NCBI GenBank assembly: GCA_947479815.1
Contig: CANKAT010000023.1
Location: forward strand, 1 to 41,747
Length of the DNA: 41,747 nt
Direction of reading: 5' to 3'
Source: Sphingobacteriaceae bacterium
Lineage (GTDB): Bacteria; Bacteroidota; Bacteroidia; Sphingobacteriales; Sphingobacteriaceae
Shown: piece by piece, positions 13,282 to 21,682 of the stretch
How positions within the stretch are numbered: position 1 is the first letter of the stretch
Layout: every line of letters starts with the position of its first letter
Position numbers and translations under genes: made by a program
The notes under the pieces: model-generated
The model's database searches: none
Seen by the model: only the letters and a program-made list of their open reading frames with translations
Told to the model about the DNA's origin: nothing

Positions 13282-14421
13282 ATGTTACTCAACTCAAAAT
13301 GTCAAGTAAACATTCAGAATTTATCTTTTCTGTGTTTCTTTTTATTCGTCAATAATTTTTTGGGTTTTTCGCAATCAAAATTTTCTAATAAAGAGGATCT
13401 TTTGTCTACTCCAAGGCAGTATACTGTTGTTTTTAACCCTGCAGCTCCTGTTGTTGATGGGAAATTAAATGATGCCGTTTGGCAGAATGTGCCCTGGACA
13501 GAACACTTTAAGGATATTGAGGGAGATAAAAGGGTGGCGCCAAGATGGAATACCCGTGCTAAAATGACCTGGGATGATAAGGGGCTTTACATTGCAGCAG
13601 AATTACTGGATCCGCATGTTTGGGCTTATCTGAAAAATTATGACGATATCGTATTTTATGATAATGATTTTGAAATTTTTATAGACCCTGATAATGATAC
13701 CCATCGGTATTATGAGTTTGAAGTCAATGCACTAAATACCATGTTTGATTTATTCATGCCAAAGCCTTATCGCAATGGTAGTGGAGCAATGATTGTGTAT
13801 AATGCGCCAGGAATGAAGTGGGCAGTAGATATACAAGGGACGCTTAATGATGCTTCTGATAGTGATAAGGGCTGGACCACAGAGATATTTATTCCATTCT
13901 CGGCTTTAACGATTGGAAATAGCCCTAAAATTCCCCTTGATGGTGATTTCTGGCGTATTAATTTTTCAAGAGTTGAATGGGATACCGAAGTAAAAGACGG
14001 AAAATATGTGAAGAAGAAAGATACCAATGGCAAAAATCTTCCAGAGCATAACTGGGTATGGTCTCCACAGGGAGTGATCAATATGCATTTTCCAGAGCGC
14101 TGGGCCTATCTTTTTTTCAGTAAAAAAGATGCCGGATTGTCTGAAACTCCTTTTTCAATTCCATATAGCGAGGAGCAAAAGAAACATCTGTGGTATGCCT
14201 ATTATCTTCAGAAAGACTATTTTCAAAAAAATAATTCTTACGCGTCTAGCCTGAGTAAACTCGGCATTAACAATCTTACATTTACGATTGATGGGAAAGA
14301 AAATAAGCTCTGGATGGAAGCTACAAGCCGGCAGTTTATGGTTTATATTAGTGCTGGTGAGGATGTTTATACCCTCAATGATGAGGGTCTCGTTCAATTG
14401 CTAGATAAGAACCGTAAATAG
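13282..14421 (+). CDS. CBM9-like carbohydrate-binding protein
   Basis: A 379-residue exported protein: N-terminal hydrophobic stretch (LSFLCFFLFVNNFLGFSQS) acting as signal peptide, then a domain of about 230 residues of the carbohydrate-binding family 9-like (DOMON-related) fold. Signature segments are VVDGKLNDAVWQNVPW, AKMTWDDKGLYIAAELLDP, DNDFEIFIDPDNDTHRYYEF, GWTTEIFIPFSAL and FWRINFSRVEW. The C-terminal 100 residues are an extra part with no clear homology. In Bacteroidota such stand-alone proteins bind polysaccharide at the cell surface, but the ligand is unknown. It is convergent with clpS, 11 bp apart. Confidence 0.88.
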   Translation: MLLNSKCQVNIQNLSFLCFFLFVNNFLGFSQSKFSNKEDLLSTPRQYTVVFNPAAPVVDGKLNDAVWQNVPWTEHFKDIEGDKRVAPRWNTRAKMTWDDKGLYIAAELLDPHVWAYLKNYDDIVFYDNDFEIFIDPDNDTHRYYEFEVNALNTMFDLFMPKPYRNGSGAMIVYNAPGMKWAVDIQGTLNDASDSDKGWTTEIFIPFSALTIGNSPKIPLDGDFWRINFSRVEWDTEVKDGKYVKKKDTNGKNLPEHNWVWSPQGVINMHFPERWAYLFFSKKDAGLSETPFSIPYSEEQKKHLWYAYYLQKDYFQKNNSYASSLSKLGINNLTFTIDGKENKLWMEATSRQFMVYISAGEDVYTLNDEGLVQLLDKNRK

Positions 14422-14432
14422 GTTTTTTAGAT

Positions 14433-14714
14433 CTAGTCAACAGTAACACTAAGGCCTTCCTGCTGTAAGATTTTACGATAAACTTCTACTTCTGTGAAAG
14501 AACCTTCTAGAACTGTGCATTTGCCATCATTATGCACGGTCCATGCAATGCGCTCAGCTTGTTTCTCACTATAATCAAGATATTTCATTAGGCAGTTAAT
14601 CACATGTTCAAAGGTGTTCGTATCGTCATTCCAGAGGATCAAACGATGGTTAACTTTTAACGCTGCTAAAACTTCTTCGAGCGTTAGTGTTTCTTCCTGT
14701 ACCTGTGTTCCCAT
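14433..14714 (-). CDS. clpS: ClpS, Clp protease adaptor
   Basis: A 93-residue adaptor that delivers N-degron substrates (proteins starting with bulky hydrophobic residues) to ClpAP or ClpCP. The core motif LILWNDDTNTFEHVINCL contains the NDD..T substrate-pocket residues, followed by SEKQAERIAWTVHNDGKCTV (conserved His and Gly-Lys) and the C-terminal strand GLSVTVD. A short flexible N-terminal arm precedes it, as in the family. It is the last gene in the leftward run after ridA (57-bp gap), and may have its own promoter. Confidence 0.95.
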   Translation of the reverse strand: MGTQVQEETLTLEEVLAALKVNHRLILWNDDTNTFEHVINCLMKYLDYSEKQAERIAWTVHNDGKCTVLEGSFTEVEVYRKILQQEGLSVTVD

Positions 14715-14771
14715 CTTACAAAAATACAGAATGGATATCGATTACGGTATGATTATTTTAATTAGAGAATG

Positions 14772-15158
14772 TTATTGAATCACTGCAGAGGCTTCTATTT
14801 CAATAAGCAGATCCGGGTCAATAAGGCTACTAACCTCAACCAGGGTAGTGACCGGTTTTATAGTACCAAAAAATTCAGCATGTGCTTTTGCAGCTTCCTC
14901 CCATTTACTGATATCAGTTACATACATGCGGGTGCGAACTACATCAGTTAATTCAGCGCCGGCATTCTGCAAGGCCTTTTCTATTTTAAGAATAATAAAT
15001 TTCGTCTGCGAATACAGGTCATCTTTTCCAATTAGAGAATCTCCATCAACTGAGGTGGTTCCTGAAATTTCAATGATGTTTCCAATACGTACTGCTCTAC
15101 AATATCCAACTTTGTCTTCCCATGGAGTTCCCGATTCAATATTTATACGTCTTTGCAT
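14772..15158 (-). CDS. RidA family protein
   Basis: A 128-residue protein of the Rid/YjgF/UK114 family. True RidA hydrolyses reactive enamine/imine intermediates made by PLP enzymes. The key arginine is in VVRTRMYVTDI (the family's catalytic Arg), with E at LLIEIEASAVIQ and the substrate-pocket glycine in EISGTTSVDG. The N-terminus RRINIESGTPWEDKVGYCRAV is that of the subgroup of cytosolic Rid-like proteins of Bacteroidota, not the archetypal RidA. It follows the dienoyl-CoA reductase gene by 16 bp and is likely co-transcribed with it. Confidence 0.9.
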   Translation of the reverse strand: MQRRINIESGTPWEDKVGYCRAVRIGNIIEISGTTSVDGDSLIGKDDLYSQTKFIILKIEKALQNAGAELTDVVRTRMYVTDISKWEEAAKAHAEFFGTIKPVTTLVEVSSLIDPDLLIEIEASAVIQ

Positions 15159-15174
15159 ATAAGACTAATTAAGA

Positions 15175-16068
15175 CTAACTTCCTTTAGCCGATCGGGTCA
15201 TCATTTCTAGCATATCCCACATCTCGGGGGTAATGGCCTCAAGACCATTAAACTGACCTGCTCCCTGTAGCCATTCTCCTCCATCAATGGTGATTACTTC
15301 ACCATTGATATAGCCCGAAAAATCAGACATCATGAATGCAGCGAGATTAGCAAGTTCTTGATGTTCTCCAACACGTTTCAGTGGGACCCGGTTTTTGAAA
15401 TCGAATTTTTTAGCCATGTCTCCTGGGAGTAACCTATCCCAGGCTCCTTTTGTTGGGAATGGACCTGGTGCAATGGCATTATTTCTGATTCCATATTTCC
15501 CCCATTCTGCTGCCAGCGAACGGGTCATGGCTAATACACCTCCTTTGGCGCAGGCTGATGGAACTACATATCCCGAACCGGTAAATGCATAGGTGGTCAC
15601 TATATTTAATATTGTTCCTGGCTGTTTTTCTTTAATCCAATGTTTACCTACCGCCATGGTACAATTTGCAGTTCCTTTTAATACAATATCGATGATCGTA
15701 GAAAAGGCATTGGCCGATAGACGTTCAGTAGGTGAAATAAAGTTGCCTGCTGCATTGTTTAAGAGCCCGTGCACCTGACCAAACATTTCCAATGTTTTTC
15801 TTAGAACCTCATCAACCTCTTCCGGTTTGCGTACATCACATTGAACCGCCAATACTTTTGCTCCTCCTTTATTGCTTGCCGCCGCTTCCTGTTCCATTTC
15901 TGCAGCAGTTTTAAGAAGCACATCCATCTTTCTGCTGGTGATCACCACATTGGCCCCAAGCTTAAGAAAATAAGTGCTCATAGCCCTTCCAAGACCGGTT
16001 CCTCCACCTGTAACTAGTATTGTTTTACCATTTAGGGCATCATCACGTAACATGGGTTCATTATACAT
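15175..16068 (-). CDS. 2,4-dienoyl-CoA reductase-like SDR
   Basis: A 297-residue short-chain dehydrogenase resembling the mitochondrial DECR1 enzymes, which reduce 2,4-dienoyl-CoA with NADPH during breakdown of polyunsaturated fatty acids. I start it at 16068 (MYNEPMLRDDALNGK); the upstream frame overlaps the isomerase gene. NADP-binding is seen in TGGGTGLGRA and the adenine-ribose contact after ITSRKMD. The active-site region reads GSGYVVPSACAKGGV, then AEWGKYGIRNNAIAPGPFPTKGA. As in DECR1 the usual Tyr of YxxxK is a Ser and the Lys stays; this is normal for this subfamily, not a defect. It starts 1 bp after the stop of the isomerase gene. Confidence 0.87.
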   Translation of the reverse strand: MYNEPMLRDDALNGKTILVTGGGTGLGRAMSTYFLKLGANVVITSRKMDVLLKTAAEMEQEAAASNKGGAKVLAVQCDVRKPEEVDEVLRKTLEMFGQVHGLLNNAAGNFISPTERLSANAFSTIIDIVLKGTANCTMAVGKHWIKEKQPGTILNIVTTYAFTGSGYVVPSACAKGGVLAMTRSLAAEWGKYGIRNNAIAPGPFPTKGAWDRLLPGDMAKKFDFKNRVPLKRVGEHQELANLAAFMMSDFSGYINGEVITIDGGEWLQGAGQFNGLEAITPEMWDMLEMMTRSAKGS

Positions 16069-16069
16069 A

Positions 16070-16837
16070 TCAGGCCGGTTTTTGTTGAAGATTTTGAATG
16101 ATTGTTTTAAGAATGGATCGGGTAGAAGCCGACCACCACTGTGCAAGCATAGGTCTTAGCATTTCTGTTGGATCTGCACTTACCTTTTTTAATAATTCCT
16201 CACGCATATTCATTTTGCTTTGCTGCCAGGTATTACGTTCCAATTGAATGTAAGTAAGCATTTTACGTTCAGCAGCATGCAAAATACTTTCTGGGTTAAC
16301 TACCTCATCAATTAAACCGGTGCTTAATGCTTGCTGGGTGTTCATCAGTTTTCCTTCCAGCAAAAAGCGATACGCATTTGGCTGACCGAGCCAAAATGAA
16401 TACAAATGAAAAATGCTTTCCGGCACGATAATTCCAACCGGAACTTCGTTCAGTCCGATGATGAATTTACCTTCGGCCATTATTCTGTAATCACAGCAAA
16501 GGGCAAGTACGCAACCACCTGCAGGGCTATGCCCACTGATAGCAGCTATCATTGGTTTTTTGAAGGAAACTAATGTCGTTACCAGATCTAAAAAGTCGAT
16601 CCAGAAGTTTTTAATTGTTTCCTCATCGTAATTGTAAAGCTCAATAAGGTCAAGACCGGCAGAGAAAAAACCATCCTTTCCTGTCAAAATTAATCCCGCA
16701 ATCGAATCGTCATTTTCTATGTTTCTGACCATTTGATGAAGTTCAGCAACCATTTCTGCATTGATGGCATTTGAACGACCGCGGTTCATTGACAGAACAG
16801 CAATTTTATCTTTAATATTAACCTTAATTGTATTCAT
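16070..16837 (-). CDS. Enoyl-CoA hydratase/isomerase (ECI1-like)
   Basis: A 255-residue crotonase-fold protein close to the mitochondrial delta3,delta2-enoyl-CoA isomerase group. The oxyanion-hole motifs are FSAGLDLIEL and SGHSPAGGCVLALCCDYRIM. The glutamate in IIGLNEVPVGIIVPESIF is placed like the single catalytic Glu of ECI1 that shifts the double bond. Hydratases use two Glu residues; here the other one is not seen (the stretch has SPAGGC), in keeping with an isomerase. Paired with the dienoyl-CoA reductase just downstream, it gives the auxiliary enzymes needed to oxidise unsaturated fatty acids. Its start is 2 bp after the stop of the MG2/plug gene, so translation is probably coupled. Confidence 0.85.
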   Translation of the reverse strand: MNTIKVNIKDKIAVLSMNRGRSNAINAEMVAELHQMVRNIENDDSIAGLILTGKDGFFSAGLDLIELYNYDEETIKNFWIDFLDLVTTLVSFKKPMIAAISGHSPAGGCVLALCCDYRIMAEGKFIIGLNEVPVGIIVPESIFHLYSFWLGQPNAYRFLLEGKLMNTQQALSTGLIDEVVNPESILHAAERKMLTYIQLERNTWQQSKMNMREELLKKVSADPTEMLRPMLAQWWSASTRSILKTIIQNLQQKPA

Positions 16838-16839
16838 AT

Positions 16840-19548
16840 TTATTTAACGCTGTATCTGAATATTTGTCGCCCTATTGTTCCATTCACATTAATTCCCTCA
16901 ACAATGGCTTTGTAATTTCCCGTACCATCCGAATTAAAGAACTCCACACTTGCTTTTCCGGTTGAGTCGCTGATCACATTCGGATTCCAGTAAATGGTGG
17001 TCCGGAGGTCGGCAATTTTTGAATTAATTTCCGGATCATCATAGTTGGGTGAGTAGAACTCACGCCCTTTGTAATAACCTCTCGGATTATAGCCTGCAAT
17101 TCCTGGAGCGTAATTTTTATAAGCTCTATTATTGTCTCCTCGTTTGGTGGTTATTATAAGTACACCGCCGCCTCCCCGGCTTCCATAAACAGCGGTATTT
17201 GCACCACTTTTCAATATTTCAATAGTCTCTACATCGTTTGGATTGATGGACGAAAGAAATTCTGGCTCCAAAAAGGTGCCATCAAGAACCAATTGCATTG
17301 GAATCGGGCCAGAGAAAGAATACATACTTCTCATAGAGTAAACTATACCATTCATCACCATAACTCCTGCCACTCTGCCCTGAATACACTGGGCAATATC
17401 AAAGCAATTTCGAAGCTGTTCAGCTTTAATTATTGCGTCGGCTCTACCTGCTCCATTTAAATTGGATGAGTTTTTAGCTTCTACTTTCGTGTCAACTACC
17501 TTAACCTCATCTAGAAGGATATTCCTAACAATCATCCCGTTTCTTTTTAGATCATCATATTGAGCACGGCTATTCTTAAGGTAGGCAAACATCGATTTAT
17601 TTACATTAACCTCGAGCATGGCCTCATTCTTGTTTTTTGTTACTAGTTGAGCCGGGATTCTATCAAGAAATATTTCTACATTTTTCTTATCCCTTTCATT
17701 TCGGGCCTGAACTATGAATTTTGTGCTATCATTGAAATAGAGATTGTCAAATCGAAATAATCCATTCTGGTCTGTTAGTGTATCTAGCAAAATTGACGTT
17801 CCAGAAGAGGAAAATAGCGTAACCTTGCCACCAATAACAGGTTTTCCATTGAGTGAAGTTACTTTTCCGCTAACCTGCATGCTGCTTTCCGGTCTATATA
17901 CTAATGTTGGATAGTTATTTGACAAAATATTTTTCCATTCAAAACGACGCCATCCTTGTGTTAATAATAGATTATCGAGCTGTCTTACCTTAGCTTGACT
18001 CGTATCAGTGAAATAATAATTGGCTTGTTCAATAAAACCCTTCAGGTCTGAACTGAGCAGTAGATTCGAAATAATACTCGTTTCACTTGCCTCATCAACT
18101 GGAACTTTTGTTTCATCAACTATTGCAATTGAAAAACTGCCAAGCGTAGGGTTACCTTTAGGATCATTTACATCCAGCATGAGCTTTACTTTTTCTCTTT
18201 TCTGAAACTCAGTCTTATCAGTACTTAGATTTATTTTAAGAAAATCAGAATGATTGATGAACACTAGGCGCTCTGCAACCGGCTCATTTTTAGGAGAAAA
18301 TAGAGTTAACTGAAGAATTCCTGTCGGGAAACGTGATTTGGGAATAGACGCGTTGAAAGTTCGGCTATTCATCTTGTTCTTGGATACAAATTGTACTTGT
18401 CCGTTTGTTTGTGCTACTAGTGTGAGTTCTGAATCTGGTTGATCCAGTTCTGTTGTGGAAATTCTTAATTTCAGTTCATTGGAATCTGAATTATCGGCAG
18501 TTAATACATATCCCTGTGTTTTAACCTTTGGCAGCGGAATTGCTTTTTCTGAGCCATCCTTAAAGGTGATATATGCGGTATAGGTGTTTGATGCGATTGG
18601 TTTTATTTTGAAAGAACCCATGCCTGCATGTTCCGATTGGAATTCGCTCATCCTGACATTATTTTGGTCGGAAATGTATCCGCTTACAGCAATTCCAAGT
18701 CCATCAGATCCAAGTGCTTTAAAGGCAACCCGTGTACTGATGCCATTGATCATGTCGCCACCTTCAGGAAAAAATTTCACATCGGTTTCGTTTGAAGTCG
18801 ATTTAACCGGAAAATTTTTGCTGGCACTGATTTTCTCATCCAGGCGGATCGTGGTCAGAATCTTTCCTGATTTCAATATAAAAGGCTGATTATTGACAAA
18901 GCTGATCAGTAAATTACCTTTGGAATCGGTTATGCCATTTCCTTTCAGGATGGTTCTGAAATCTAATACCACCTGATAAGTGACCTCCTTATTGATCAAA
19001 GGTTTACCGGCCATGTCGGCATAGTTTAAACTCGCCATCACTTTTTGGCCTTTTACATCTTTACTGTAGGTATAATCTGCCTGAGTTATTACGGTATTAG
19101 CGATAGAATTACCAACAGTAAATGTTTTGTCAAAAAAGTATTCTTCACCAAAATTCCGCATCCAGTTAGTATAGGCTCTAATCCTGTAATTACCCTCTTT
19201 TAAAGAGTCAGTAAGTGAAAAATCACCCCAGGCAAGCCCCATTTCTAAAGGCAATACTATGGATTGCTTCACAGAATCTTTATCATTGATTAGTTCAACA
19301 TATAGAATTTTGCTTAGGTCTGATAACTCATTTTTTTCAGCAGTTACTACATAGGCCTTGAACCATATATTATCGCCGATTGCATAATATGGCTTATCCA
19401 TATGTAGGTGAATTTTTTCTTGAGGGTACTGCAATCGATATTTTTCAATCTGCTGAAGTATTTTTTTCAAGGGTTCATCATCTCTGACAAATCCCAGTAC
19501 AAGTATGGATGCGATGACAAAAAATAGTAGAATAACGTATTTTTTCAT
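16840..19548 (-). CDS. MG2-domain protein with orphan TonB plug domain
   Basis: A 902-residue exported protein of a type common in Bacteroidota. After a signal peptide (KYVILLFFVIASILVLGFV) the segment YPQEKIHLHMDKPYYAIGDN is the start of an alpha-2-macroglobulin-like MG2 domain, followed by further Ig-like beta-domains. A carboxypeptidase-regulatory-like domain lies at about 555-625 (VSGKVTSLNGKPVIGGKVTL). Around 690-800 is a TonB-receptor plug (CIQGRVAGVMVMNG, MQLVLDGTFLEP, NDVETIEILKSGANTAVYGS, GGGVLIITTKRG), but no 22-strand barrel follows; the C-terminus is about 80 residues of Ig-like strands. It is probably a periplasmic or surface protein that interacts with a transporter. Confidence 0.88.
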   Translation of the reverse strand: MKKYVILLFFVIASILVLGFVRDDEPLKKILQQIEKYRLQYPQEKIHLHMDKPYYAIGDNIWFKAYVVTAEKNELSDLSKILYVELINDKDSVKQSIVLPLEMGLAWGDFSLTDSLKEGNYRIRAYTNWMRNFGEEYFFDKTFTVGNSIANTVITQADYTYSKDVKGQKVMASLNYADMAGKPLINKEVTYQVVLDFRTILKGNGITDSKGNLLISFVNNQPFILKSGKILTTIRLDEKISASKNFPVKSTSNETDVKFFPEGGDMINGISTRVAFKALGSDGLGIAVSGYISDQNNVRMSEFQSEHAGMGSFKIKPIASNTYTAYITFKDGSEKAIPLPKVKTQGYVLTADNSDSNELKLRISTTELDQPDSELTLVAQTNGQVQFVSKNKMNSRTFNASIPKSRFPTGILQLTLFSPKNEPVAERLVFINHSDFLKINLSTDKTEFQKREKVKLMLDVNDPKGNPTLGSFSIAIVDETKVPVDEASETSIISNLLLSSDLKGFIEQANYYFTDTSQAKVRQLDNLLLTQGWRRFEWKNILSNNYPTLVYRPESSMQVSGKVTSLNGKPVIGGKVTLFSSSGTSILLDTLTDQNGLFRFDNLYFNDSTKFIVQARNERDKKNVEIFLDRIPAQLVTKNKNEAMLEVNVNKSMFAYLKNSRAQYDDLKRNGMIVRNILLDEVKVVDTKVEAKNSSNLNGAGRADAIIKAEQLRNCFDIAQCIQGRVAGVMVMNGIVYSMRSMYSFSGPIPMQLVLDGTFLEPEFLSSINPNDVETIEILKSGANTAVYGSRGGGGVLIITTKRGDNNRAYKNYAPGIAGYNPRGYYKGREFYSPNYDDPEINSKIADLRTTIYWNPNVISDSTGKASVEFFNSDGTGNYKAIVEGINVNGTIGRQIFRYSVK

Positions 19549-19647
19549 AATTTTCTTTAGAGACAGTTAGCAAGATAATTTCGAAAGATATGAGCTTCTG
19601 GGTAAAACATGATGAACAGTTTTAGGAATCGACAGATAATTAAAGTA

Positions 19648-19680
19648 ATAAGCCTCAATTTACTTAAAATTGAGGCTTAT
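19648..19680. terminator. Terminator between dcd and the MG2 gene
   Basis: A 14-bp perfect stem (AAGCCTCAATTT at 19650-19661 with AAATTGAGGCTT at 19667-19678, extended by two A-T pairs each side) with a 5-nt loop. It lies 35 bp past the dcd stop codon on the minus strand. The T-tract is weak on both strands. Confidence 0.7.
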
Positions 19681-19714
19681 CTATATAATATACGAATTAT
19701 TTGGTACTTAGATC

Positions 19715-20251
19715 TTAGAATGCATTCTTCCACATCATACTTTCCACAGGCTTGGTAGTTTTATTATTGTATTTAGCATTTGCCTTGGTATTGTACATGG
19801 TTTCTACATCTCCTTCAACAACAAAGTAGATCAATTGACCGATAGGCATTCCAGCATAAATCTTTACAGGCTGGGCGCATGAAATTTCCAGAGTCCAGGT
19901 ATTGCAAAACCCTACATCGCCCTTTCCTGCAGTAGCATGAATGTCAATTCCCAGACGGCCGGTACTTGATTTTCCTTCCAGAAATGGCACATGTCTGTGA
20001 GTTTCCGTGTATTCTAGGGTTACTCCCAGATAAAGTGTGTTTGGCTGAAGTACAAAACCATCTTTTGGTATTTCGAAATGATCAATTTCATTATGTGCTT
20101 TCGAATCTAATACCCTGTTTCTGTACGTTGCCAGATATTTGCCCAGATGTACATCATACGAATTTGTGCCTAAACAATCTTTTTGGAAGGGTTCAATGAT
20201 AATATTCCCTTTTTCAATTTCTTCCAGTATAATTTTATCAGAAAGTATCAT
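19715..20251 (-). CDS. dcd: dCTP deaminase
   Basis: A 178-residue enzyme that deaminates dCTP to dUTP, feeding dTMP synthesis. Family landmarks: the N-terminus MILSDKIILEEIEKGNIIIEPF; the phosphate/active-site segment EGKSSTGRLGIDIHATAGKGDVGF; the catalytic Glu in NTWTLEIS; and the C-terminal lid with YNTKANAKYNNKTTKPVES that closes on the triphosphate. Length is usual (E. coli 193). It is divergent from the phosphopantetheinyl transferase gene with a 70-bp spacer that must hold both promoters. Confidence 0.95.
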   Translation of the reverse strand: MILSDKIILEEIEKGNIIIEPFQKDCLGTNSYDVHLGKYLATYRNRVLDSKAHNEIDHFEIPKDGFVLQPNTLYLGVTLEYTETHRHVPFLEGKSSTGRLGIDIHATAGKGDVGFCNTWTLEISCAQPVKIYAGMPIGQLIYFVVEGDVETMYNTKANAKYNNKTTKPVESMMWKNAF

Positions 20252-20321
20252 AAATAAGCTTAAGATTTGGACTAAATTATGATTTATTTGAGATAGTTTT
20301 ACAGGTATTTTAAATTTAAAA

Positions 20322-20975
20322 ATGGCTCTTGCTTATCACAAAGAAATTGATCCCTTTACCTCTTTCGCTATTTGGAAGATTGAAGAATCTGCAGATGAAC
20401 TTTTTGCTCAATTGCAGTTAAAAGAGCATGAAAAAACATATCTCGATAGTCTGTCTAATGGTAAGAGAAATATGCATTGGCTGAGCACGCGTGTCTTACT
20501 TCGCAGAATGATGGATACTGACCAATACATTGATTGTAGAGTTGACTCAAGCGGCAAGCCCTACCTCAGTAATTTTCCTCATTATATCTCTCTCAGTCAT
20601 TCGTATGATTATGCCGCAGTCATGGTGAGTAAGAACAAAGCGGTAGGAATTGATATTGAATTGATTAAAGACAAGATCGAACGTATTGCCAATAAGTTTT
20701 TAAGCACAAAGGAACTAGAATTTATTCAGGAGCAAGATAGGATTGAACAGTTATATGTTTGCTGGTGCGCTAAGGAGGCTATTTATAAGCTTCATGGGAA
20801 AAAGAATGTGAGCTTTGTAGAGAATATTGAACTAAAGCCATTCCATTACAGTGGCGATGGATCATTTTTAGCAAATCTAGATGTTGGTTCTACTCATAAG
20901 GAGTTCAAGGTTCATTATGAGAAATTTGATGAATATATGATTGGGTTTGTTTCAGACGATAATAATGAAGAATAA
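20322..20975 (+). CDS. 4'-phosphopantetheinyl transferase (Sfp type)
   Basis: A 217-residue enzyme that moves the 4'-phosphopantetheine arm from CoA to a serine of carrier proteins. Motifs in order: YISLSHSYDYAAVMVS (His of the CoA-binding block), GIDIELI (first Mg ligand, D and E) and CWCAKEAIYKLHG (WxxKEA with catalytic Glu and Lys). Size is like Sfp/AcpT enzymes. No carrier protein or synthase is in the window, so the target (fatty-acid ACP or a natural-product carrier) is unknown. The last 11 bp overlap the lipB start. Confidence 0.92.
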   Translation: MALAYHKEIDPFTSFAIWKIEESADELFAQLQLKEHEKTYLDSLSNGKRNMHWLSTRVLLRRMMDTDQYIDCRVDSSGKPYLSNFPHYISLSHSYDYAAVMVSKNKAVGIDIELIKDKIERIANKFLSTKELEFIQEQDRIEQLYVCWCAKEAIYKLHGKKNVSFVENIELKPFHYSGDGSFLANLDVGSTHKEFKVHYEKFDEYMIGFVSDDNNEE

Positions 20976-21663
20976 GAAGGTGATTTTTCAGGATTGGGGT
21001 TTGCTCGATTATCAGCAGGCTTGGGATAGGCAGGAGCAGGTTTTTTCGGAGACAGTTCAGGCAAAAACACATAATAGAAATAATAATACCACTGATCCGG
21101 TTAAAAATCATCTCATTTTTGTTGAACACCCGCATGTTTTTACACTCGGTAAAAGTGGTAAGCCTGAAAATTTGCTACTTGATGAGGCGGGGCTGAAAGA
21201 AAAAAATGCTTCTTATTATAAAATTAATCGGGGAGGTGATATAACCTATCATGGACCTGGACAACTTGTAGGATATCCAATTCTCGATCTTGATAATTTT
21301 TTTACGGATATACATCTGTATCTACGTACTCTAGAAGAGGCTGTAATACGTACACTTGCCGATTATGGAATAAAAGCTGGTAGGTATGAAGGGTATACAG
21401 GCGTTTGGCTTGATGCGGATAATGAGCGCGCTAGAAAGATTTGCGCAATGGGAGTGAGGTGCAGCCGCTGGGTTACTATGCACGGACTTGCATTTAATGT
21501 TAATACAGATCTGTCTTATTTTAAAAATATTGTTCCCTGTGGAATCGATGACAAAGACGTTACCTCAATGGAAAAGGAACTGAGATACAAGCTGGATATG
21601 GATGAAGTAAAGCAAAAATTAAAGATCCATATTGCTGAACTTTTTGAAATGGAAATTCTTTGA
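20965..21663 (+). CDS. lipB: Octanoyltransferase LipB
   Basis: A 232-residue enzyme that moves octanoyl from acyl carrier protein onto the lipoyl domains of 2-oxoacid dehydrogenases and the glycine cleavage H-protein. I choose the ATG at 20965 (MKNKKVIFQDWGLLDYQQAW); the frame opens at 20941 inside the preceding gene. Motifs: EHPHVFTLGKSG, RGGDITYHGPGQLVGYPI (the RGGxxTxHGPGQ signature), the Lys in RKICAMGVR, GLAFNV, and Cys in VPCGIDDK. The catalytic Cys and Lys are both present. It overlaps the phosphopantetheinyl transferase gene, linking octanoyl-ACP use to the enzyme that can make holo-ACP. Confidence 0.95.
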   Translation: MKNKKVIFQDWGLLDYQQAWDRQEQVFSETVQAKTHNRNNNTTDPVKNHLIFVEHPHVFTLGKSGKPENLLLDEAGLKEKNASYYKINRGGDITYHGPGQLVGYPILDLDNFFTDIHLYLRTLEEAVIRTLADYGIKAGRYEGYTGVWLDADNERARKICAMGVRCSRWVTMHGLAFNVNTDLSYFKNIVPCGIDDKDVTSMEKELRYKLDMDEVKQKLKIHIAELFEMEIL

Positions 21664-21682
21664 TAGTGAGACTAGTAGTATG

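Noticed and set aside
15175-16068. Dead SDR because the catalytic Tyr of YxxxK is Ser
   Set aside because: DECR1-type dienoyl-CoA reductases have Ser at that place as a rule; the protein matches that subfamily all along.
16070-16146. Longer SDR start at 16146 overlapping the isomerase gene
   Set aside because: The additional 26 residues are antiphase reading of the isomerase C-terminus; the Met at 16068 gives the family's normal N-terminus.
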